DNA from: Eimeria necatrix
Lineage: Eukaryota > Apicomplexa > Conoidasida > Eucoccidiorida > Eimeriidae
Assembly: GCF_000499385.1 (NCBI RefSeq)
Contig: NW_013654354.1
Location: 74,501 to 138,500 of the forward strand
Reading direction: 5' to 3'
DNA: 64,000 nucleotides
Shown: in pieces, positions 57,636-64,000 of the stretch
Position numbering within the stretch: position 1 is the stretch's first letter
Layout: each line of letters starts with the position of its first letter
The notes under the pieces: model-generated
Told to the model about the DNA's origin: nothing
Databases searched by the model: none
Seen by the model: only the letters and a program-made list of their open reading frames with translations
Made by a program: the position numbers and the translations under genes

Positions 57636-59302
57636 GCGCGTTTTTTAAACACTTATTGGCGCAGCCTATGGGCCTGAAGCGGCGAAGCAGGCCCCCATGG
57701 AGCCGCCACGGGCGGTGGCAGCAGCCACTCGCTTTACTGAGGCCCCACAGGCTCTTCTCTCCGTGTAACGAGCCCTCTATGGGGCGTTTCGGGGTTTGAG
57801 ACTCGCCACATGTTTGGGTCTGTGAATTTCAGGTAAGTTTCACTGCGTTATGGATAGCCTTACGAAATAGGCCATTGGTCCGCTTCGCCGCAGGCGCCGC
57901 GCGCGGCGGGAGGCAGCGCTCGGGGTGCAAAGCTGACGGCACGGCGGGTGAGTAAAGGAATATTAGAGTCCTTTGCAGTTTTTGTCCACTTATTTGTTCT
58001 TTGCTTTCTAGTTTTAGCGTTTGAGGCGTGAAAATGGAGGGGAATGCACGGCGAGCATGCGAGCCCTCAGGAGGCTCGGAGTGACTCGGCGCCCCAGCTA
58101 CATGGCGAGGACCGCCAACAAGCCACGGGGATTAAGCGAGGTGTATATTCCCTGGCTTTTCAAAAAGCAAAAGAAAGCGTAAATTTAAATACGAAGTTAA
58201 TTCTTTTGAGTATTTCGGGGAGGAGAGGAACTGCAGGGGCGTATGAAAACGGCTGGCTGTGTGGCGCCCGCGGTCGCGAGCCAATGTTGCGCCCGATGGG
58301 GCGCAGGAAGAAAGCCATTTTGCCTATATTTTTGCTAATTTCCCCCTTCGCATGTTTTTAAGGGAATTTGGTAGTTTTTATTCAGAAAAAAGCAATAAAT
58401 AAAGCAGGCTGACTCCATAAGCCCCAAGCGCACCCGCAGCTGCGCCTCGGGTCTGGCCCGGTGCTGCTGAGACGGCGCTGACCAGGGCCTCGTGCTCTCT
58501 GTGGACTCTCCTCCTCTTTTTTTGAGTAAATTTGAGCTTTATTCTTTCATTTTAACCTCATTGTGCACCTTGTCAAGCGTCTTCCATTTCCTAGAGAGCC
58601 CCGGCTCGCCTGCCGTGTTCCCTGTAGCGGCGGCGGCTAGAGAGGGGGCCTCTTAGGGCGCGTCGCCTCCTCCTTGTTGGCTTATTTGGGGCCTCCAGCC
58701 CCCGTTTTTGGTATTTTTTATTCCCTTAGGTGCATATAAGAGCGCCACTTCTCTTTTTCCTGGTAGAAGAGGGCCCGCAGGCGCCCCCCAGCACAGAGAG
58801 AAACACCAACACAACCTAGCGGCGAGACTGCAGCTGCCAAGGGGCACTTGCATGCAGCCCTTACCTTTAAATTAAAACGTGTAGAGAGTCTGTTTAGTAG
58901 AAGGACTTCAGTAGGCTCTGTAGGGCCTTTAACAGCTGCGCACTTCTCCTCTTTTTCGTTCCCAAGAAGGCCCCCTTCTGAGGGGCCCATGCTGCTTTCC
59001 TGGGCGTATATTGCCGCTCTCTGGCTGCCGCGCTTTTAAACTCTCAAAGGGAAAAAAGAGCCCTCTAGTCCTTTCTCGGCCTGCCCGTGTGTGGTCGCTG
59101 GGTTGGCTCTTGCGGCAGCAGCAGCAGCAGCAGCAGCAGCAGCGGCAGCAGCAGCAGCAGCGAGCGCTGCAGTGCAGCAGCATCAAGTGGAGCAGCACGT
59201 GCGGCAGCAGCAGCTCCTCCAGCTCGAACGAAGCGATGGTCTTCTCGGCGGTGCCGCGGCGACTCTGCATTTGTCCCTTTTTGAATCGATTTCGCTAACT
59301 CA

Positions 59303-59334
<32 letters not shown>

Positions 59335-59375
59335 CCTTGAGGGCCCCCCAGCTGCCCCCGGGGGCCCCTTGGCTG
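57636..59375. other. intergenic interval
   Basis: No convincing gene up to about 59090. From about 59091 a frame continuous with the next gene is open through a (CAG)n alanine tract at 59114-59162 and a (CTG)n leucine tract at 59304-59333, but it has no ATG before 59376. It could be 5' untranslated sequence, or an upstream exon. Confidence 0.45.
59114..59162. repeat. (CAG)n tract upstream of the last gene
   Basis: About 16 CAG/CGG triplets; read as alanine in the frame that continues into the next gene. Confidence 0.9.
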
Positions 59376-60794
59376 ATGGCGGGGCAGTCCCAGCCGCTGC
59401 AGTTCCCCTACCCCTTTACCCACCCTCCCCGTTCCCTCCCGGGGCCCCCCCCGGGGCGGCCTCGAGATGTTGATGAGCCAGAAAAACACAAGACCGAGCC
59501 CCACGTCTTAGAGTGGCTACTGCGGGCCAAGGCGGAGCTGAGGGCCCCCCCGGAGCCGGACTCAGGCGGCCAAGCTGAGGGTCTTGGGGGCCCCCAGGAG
59601 AGGCGGGGGGCCCCCGAGGGGGAGGAGCCCGAGGGGGCCTGGGGCCCCCGGGACCCCGGCGGGGGCCCCTCGGGGGGGCCCCCCACTGATAGACCCAGAG
59701 CCAGAGACTGGAAAGAAGAGCTCCAGACAGCTTTGAGATGTTCCCAAGAAGTCCCTTTCGGCGAAGCCGGGGCACACAGCGGCCAGGGGGCCCCCACGGG
59801 CAGCGCAGCACATGCAGCCTCGAGGAGGGGGGCCCCCAGGAAGGACCCGGGGGCCCCCGACTCTGCATCTGAGGCGGATGCAGGGGCCCCTCGCTCCTCT
59901 AGGAGGCTCCCTGTGGGCTCTGTTGCTGCAGCTGCTGCTGCAGCAGCTGCAGCAGCAGCTGCAGCCGTCCCCCTGGGGCCCCGTGGGGGATCCCAAGAGG
60001 GGGCCCCCTCTTCTCCGAGTAATGGGGGGCCCCTCAGCTCAAGTCTGAGCTGGACCGAGAGTGATGAAGATGGCATGCCAGTCTTTCTTTCGGGGGAGGG
60101 CAGCACACTGCTGGGCAAGCAGTATGGGGGGCCCCAGTGGGGCCTCGACGAGCAGGAGGCTGTGGGGCCCCCTGGGGGCCCCTCCTCACAGGGGGAGGGG
60201 CGGCTACGAGGGGCGGCCTTGCTGTGCCCCGCTGGGTCCGATCCTGCTGCTGCTGCTGCTGCAGGTCATGCAGCCGCAACTGCTGCTGCTGCTGCTGCGC
60301 CTGCAGCAGCTGCTGCAGCTGTCTCTGGGGGCGCAGCGGACAGCGCTCGCGGGCGGCTGCCGCTTCTGTCGGGGGGCCCCGTGGAGGCCCCTGAGGCCCT
60401 GCAGGGGCCCCCTGCTGGCTGCGCTGCAGAGGGGCCCCCATCACCCGAAGCAGCGGCTGCTGCGGGGGCCCCCCCCAAGGGCAACACGCAGCTGCCCTTC
60501 ACTGGGGATCGATCGATCCCAGCTTCTCCCCACGGTTGTGGGGCCCTCGCCCCACAGTTCTCTCCCGTGGCCTACCAGGTGTCCCCGCAAGGGCCTCAGG
60601 GGGCCCCCAAGGGGCCCCCCTTGAAGGTGGCGGACCTCCCGCTGTCGCCGGGGCCCCAGGGGAGGCCCTACAGGCCAGCCAACAGCAAGCTGCGGGGGCA
60701 GCAGGCCACTGCTGTGGAGCAGCTGCGGCCGGAGGAGCAGCTGCAGCAGCAGAAGCAGCAGCAGCAACAGCAGCAGATTATAGAGCAGAAGGAC

Positions 60795-60829
<35 letters not shown>

Positions 60830-61682
60830 GAGGCAAGAATGGGCCGCCTGCAGGAACAGCACAGCGCTTGAGCTAACTGAAGCTACTGATGCTCGCTGGC
60901 TGTCGTTTGCAGCCGCAGAACTGCCTTCCGCAGCAGCAGCAAAAACAGCTACAGGAACGGCAGCGACAACAGCAGCAACAACAGCAGCAACAACAACAGC
61001 AGCAGCAGCAGCAGGAAAGCCCGAGACAGCGACAGCCGTACAGGTCGCAGCCATGCTCCCGCCTGAGTCATTTGCCACAAGGGTTAGGAGAGCTGCGCTT
61101 CAGCAGCAGCAGCAGCAGGAGCTGCAGCAGCAGCGAATGCTACAGCATCACCAAGGGCCGCTTCAGCAGCAGCAGCACCACCACGAATCGCAACAACAGC
61201 AACTCAGACAGCAGCAGCAGCAGGAACAACAGCTGGTACTGCAGCAGCTGCAACATCAAGAAGGGCAAATATATGCCCAGCATATGCATCAGACAACCGC
61301 CTTGTATTCTTCCATTCCACAAGACCAGCAGCAGCAGCAGCACCAGCAGCAGCAGCTTCTCTTTTTTCAGCAGCAGCAGCAGCAGCAGCGGCTGCAGCAG
61401 CCGCTGCAAGCTTTTGCATCCCCCCACCCCGAAATCGCACCCCAGTTATCGCAGCAGCTGCTGCCGCAGCAGCAACTGCAGCAGCAGCAGCAGCAAGAGT
61501 GGTTCGTGTGGCTCCAGTCAACAGCCTCCGTCCACCAGCAGCTGCTGCTGAGGGGGCCCCCAGCCCCAGCCCTCCAGGAGCAGCAAGAGGGGCAGCTCTT
61601 TCTGCCTCCTTTGCCCCCCGCCAGGTCTCGGGCGAAGCAGCGCCCCTGCTCTTTAGGCGCGTGGATGGGCCCGGGCTGCTAA
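59376..61682 (+). CDS. Pro/Gly- and Gln-rich low-complexity protein, function unknown
   Basis: Open from the in-frame ATG at 59376 to TAA at 61682, 768 residues. It starts MAGQSQPLQFPYPFTHPPRS, followed by the only globular-looking part (DEPEKHKTEPHVLEWLLRAK, about residues 30-60). Residues about 65-430 are Gly/Pro/Ala-rich, coded largely by GGGGCCCC blocks, with a poly-Ala run at 59926-59970 and one acidic motif (LSWTESDEDGMPVFLSGE). Residues about 450-740 are Gln/His/Leu-rich from CAG repeats. The C-terminus is short and basic. I recognise no domain; protein length and codon bias could come from repeat expansion alone, but the long uninterrupted frame through non-repeat segments supports coding. 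An upstream in-frame extension to 59091 lacks an ATG. Confidence 0.65.
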
Positions 61683-62111
61683 CAGCTAGCTCAGCAGCTA
61701 GCTAGCTAACTAGCTAGATGGCTAGCTGGTTACCTAGCTAGTTAGCTAGCTGGCTAGCTGGCTAGCTAGCCAGCTTACTAACTAGTTGGCTGGCTGGCTA
61801 GCTAGCTATCTGGCTGGTTAGCTAGCTAGCTAGCTAGCTAGCTCGCTAGCTGCGCGGCCGCGCATGGCTCGGCTCTACGGCGCCTTAGCTGCTCGGCTTG
61901 CAAAACCCATTTGCCATTATATATTCCACCCTCAGCGACAGCCGCGCAAATTAGCTAGCTAGCTAGCTAGCTAGCTAGCTGACGAGCTAGGTACCTGAGT
62001 AGCGATGCATTCAATTAAGTCTTGCCGCTCTTTTAAGTCTCTACCTGCGGTTACCTAGGTAGCATATCAATCAGATAGCTAGCTGGCGAGCTAGCTAGCT
62101 AGCTAGCTAGG
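61683..62111. repeat. (GCTA)n satellite
   Basis: About 430 bases dominated by gctagctagc, broken by gctggctagc and gttagctagc variants and by a non-repetitive patch (61855-61945). The unit is self-complementary, since the reverse complement of (GCTA)n is (TAGC)n, so each strand can fold on itself. Confidence 0.95.
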
Positions 62112-62725
62112 GTGGTGTATTTATTGTTAGAGCCATTTAGCCTGTTAGGTTGGCGGCAACACCCACACCCGCCTCAACAGAGGCCTAGCAGAGCGGTCTA
62201 TCCGTATGTAGCCTCCCGCTGCAGCAGCAGCAGCAGCTGCTGCTGCTGCTGCTGCTAGTGCTGGGTGTTTCCCCGGTGTCTCCTGTTGCCCTTGCCTATC
62301 TCTCTTTAGCCTCTGTTGCTGCATTTGGCTCTCTGTGGAGCCAAGGGCGTCCGCACTTCGCTGTGGCGCTGCAGCTTGAAGGCCAGCCGCTGCGCATGCA
62401 GTTGCATGCAGCCCCAGAGCAGCTTGAGTGCATGGTGCATGCAGCCTCCCCGCAGCTTGCATGCATGCGCATGCATGCTGCATGCATTCTGCACGTTGCA
62501 TGCAACGCGCATGCAGCCCCAGGGCAGTTTTGGCGCCCTACAGCTGCAGCATGCACGGGGCTTTCGTGCAGTCCTGCTGCGGCATGCATGCATGCTGCAT
62601 GCAGGACTGCTGCAGAACGCATGCAGTCCCACTGAGCACAGGGGCCTAAGCCACACAAAGACACAAGAAAGGCCACAGCTCCACACGGAGCTGCCTCTGC
62701 AGCTGCTTCGCATTTGCACTAATCT
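62112..62725. other. intergenic stretch holding the GCATGC cluster
   Basis: Begins with unique sequence and a (CAG)(CTG) inverted patch at 62220-62255. The remainder carries the GCATGC cluster described separately. A hydrophobic plus-strand frame (LGVSPVSPVALAYLSLASVA, about 62259-62320) is visible but has no supported gene around it. Confidence 0.4.
62390..62630. repeat. dense cluster of GCATGC palindromes
   Basis: About 15 copies of GCATGC lie in roughly 240 bases, many as the longer TGCATGCA, separated by copies of a cagccccagagcagcttg-like spacer. The palindrome TGCATGCA is a known binding motif of an ApiAP2 factor in Plasmodium and an over-represented promoter word in coccidia. Confidence 0.9.
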
Positions 62726-62977
62726 CTAAACTTTCCTTATTGAGGCTTTCCAGTTGCTCCATCCCAGTGCCCTCTCTTTGCTCTGGGCCTCCTCATTCCA
62801 CGGCTGTGCAGCAGCAGCAGCAGCAGTAGCAGCAGTAGCAGCAGCTGCAGCAGTTTCTGCTGCTGCAGCTGCTGCTGCGAGGCTCACAGCTGCACAGTGG
62901 AGGCCCGGCGCTGCACCCCGCACGACAATAGAGAGCTTGGCCGTTGTATCTGTGCCTCTGCTCGGCTGATCTACCTT

Positions 62978-62990
<13 letters not shown>
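62726..62990 (-). CDS. possible terminal exon, alanine-rich, unknown product
   Basis: On the minus strand, after an acceptor-like GTAGATCAG at about 62973, an open frame reads SRGTDTTAKLSIVVRGAAPG, passes through a CAG-coded alanine run and ends in WNEEAQSKERALGWSNWKAS before a stop at 62726. The segments at both ends look like real protein. Upstream exons would lie toward 63.4-63.8 kb, where a CAG-rich minus-strand frame exists, but no junction with agreeing phase was fixed. Confidence 0.35.
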
Positions 62991-63008
<18 letters not shown>

Positions 63009-63194
63009 GGTTTGCTGCAGCTCAGCACCTCCCCCTGGGGCCTTAAACTATACTCCCCTGTCTAATTAACTTTGCCCTACGCTACTTCCTCTTCGGGTCT
63101 GCTGCGCCCGCTTCTGCTGCTGCCTCTGTTGCTGCCTGACGTGGGGAGTCTGGCAGCAGCAGCTAGAGTGCTGCTGCTGCACTCTTTGCCGCTG

Positions 63195-63360
63195 GCGCTG
63201 TAGAGAAAGGCTTGTGGCTAACCGTAGCTGCCCGTGGCTAGCTGTAGCTAGCTATGGCTAACTGTAGCTAGGCCTAGCCATCTGAAGCCAGCTGTAGCTA
63301 ACTGTGGCTATCTGCAGCTAGCTGCAGCCAGTTGTAGCTAGCTGTGGCTAGCTGCTGCCC
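63195..63360. repeat. diverged GCTA-type repeat
   Basis: Repeated tagctagctgtggctaactg-like words, with units of about 14-20 bases. Related to the satellite at 61.7 kb but with inserted GTGG and CTGC. Confidence 0.85.
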
Positions 63361-63835
63361 ATGCCCTCCCACTTCGCTACTGAAGCAAAAACTGAAGCGC
63401 CTCCCTCTACGGGAAGCCGTTTTGTCTCGGCGAGGCGCCCTTAAAGTAAATGGGCCCCTGCCGCTGCTGCTGCTGTCTCTCTGCCACTGGCTTTCCCTGC
63501 ATGCAGGCGGCCTTCCGCAGCAGCAGCTGTTGCAGCTGCTGCTGCAGCAGCTGCAGCGTGAACTGCAGCAGCAGCTGCTGCTGCAGACGCCTTACGCTGC
63601 CGCCCCGCCCCTTCAGGGCTGCCCACGAGCTAGCCCACGCGAGGGGAAAAGCAAAAGAATAAATATAATAACGCCGAGGGTCATATACAAAAACAAAGAA
63701 GGCCAGAGGCAAAAAGCAGGAAAGACAAACAAGGAAAAGAGCCCCTGTCACCCGCCTCTGCGCTAATGCCAAGCGCCTTCAAAGCGGGAATTCCCAGCTT
63801 CCACTTTAACACAGACACAAACCCCCAAAACAGCA
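63361..63835. other. CAG/CTG-rich stretch without a decided gene
   Basis: Open frames exist on both strands through the CAG tracts at 63460-63600, for example QQQLLQLLLQQLQRELQQQ on the plus strand and an equally plausible frame on the minus strand. I cannot choose between them. Confidence 0.4.
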
Positions 63836-63837
63836 GC

Positions 63838-64000
63838 TACTTGGCTAGCTAGCTGCGCAGCTTGCTAGCCACGCCGCTGCCTCGCCAGCTAGCCGCGCAG
63901 CTAGCTAGCCACGCAGCCAGCTAGCCGCGCAGCCAGCTAGCCGCGCAGCTAGCTGGCTGCGCAGCTAGCTAGCCATGCAGCTACCTTGCCGGCTTGCCAC
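63838..64000. repeat. GCTAGC/GCGCAG satellite running off the window
   Basis: Tandem units of about 16-20 bases of the form gctagccgcgcagcta, continuing to the window edge. Confidence 0.9.

Noticed and set aside
62220..62260. CRISPR-like short array
   Set aside because: It is a CAG/CTG inverted tract with no spacers; the organism is eukaryotic.

Overview
The window is nuclear DNA of an apicomplexan, almost certainly an Eimeria-type coccidian. The basis is dense (CAG)n/(CTG)n repeats lying inside open reading frames and read as poly-Gln, poly-Ser, poly-Ala or poly-Leu, genes with many short GT-AG introns, a short telomere-like TTTAGGG array inside the chromosome, and a CLPTM1 homologue with apicomplexan-style gene structure. 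No bacterial, organellar or CRISPR signal was seen. Genus is an inference from sequence style; no database was searched. Exon boundaries were placed by hand from splice motifs and phase.

Layout, left to right. About 0.7-5.0 kb: a minus-strand multi-exon gene of unknown function with a collagen-like Gly-Ala-Pro-Ser repeat, followed downstream by possible extra minus-strand exons. 6.2-8.0 kb: a four-exon minus-strand gene for a Gln-rich coiled-coil protein. 11.1-17.4 kb: a 12-exon plus-strand gene for a CLPTM1-family multipass membrane protein, the most certain functional call. 18.5-19.5 kb: a single-exon secreted protein. 23.2-26.2 kb: a single-exon 984-residue membrane-anchored, alanine-rich helical protein. 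These last two lie in a repeat-poor, gene-sparse stretch that runs to about 29.5 kb.

From 29.9 kb the base texture changes abruptly to CAG-saturated DNA. 29.9-43.2 kb: one enormous plus-strand gene (about 3,900 residues, helical solenoid, possibly an inner-ring nucleoporin of the Nup205/Nup188 type). 44.0-49.0 kb: a convergent minus-strand gene whose C-terminal part holds an SH3-like domain split by an intron. 50.1-55.3 kb: a plus-strand gene with a long basic Gln/Ser-rich region and a C-terminal glutaredoxin/SH3BGR-like fold. 56.1-57.6 kb: a Cys-rich protein that may be the TFIIH subunit p34/Tfb4. 59.4-61.7 kb: a Pro/Gly- then Gln-rich protein of unknown function.

The right end (61.7-64.0 kb) is mostly non-coding repeat: self-complementary (GCTA)n satellite, a dense cluster of GCATGC palindromes, and interspersed CAG/CTG tracts. 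The genes do not form an operon or an obvious pathway; they look like independent housekeeping or parasite-specific nuclear genes. The main open points are the 3' end of the giant gene, the 5' ends of the first and the SH3 genes, and the identity of the low-complexity proteins.
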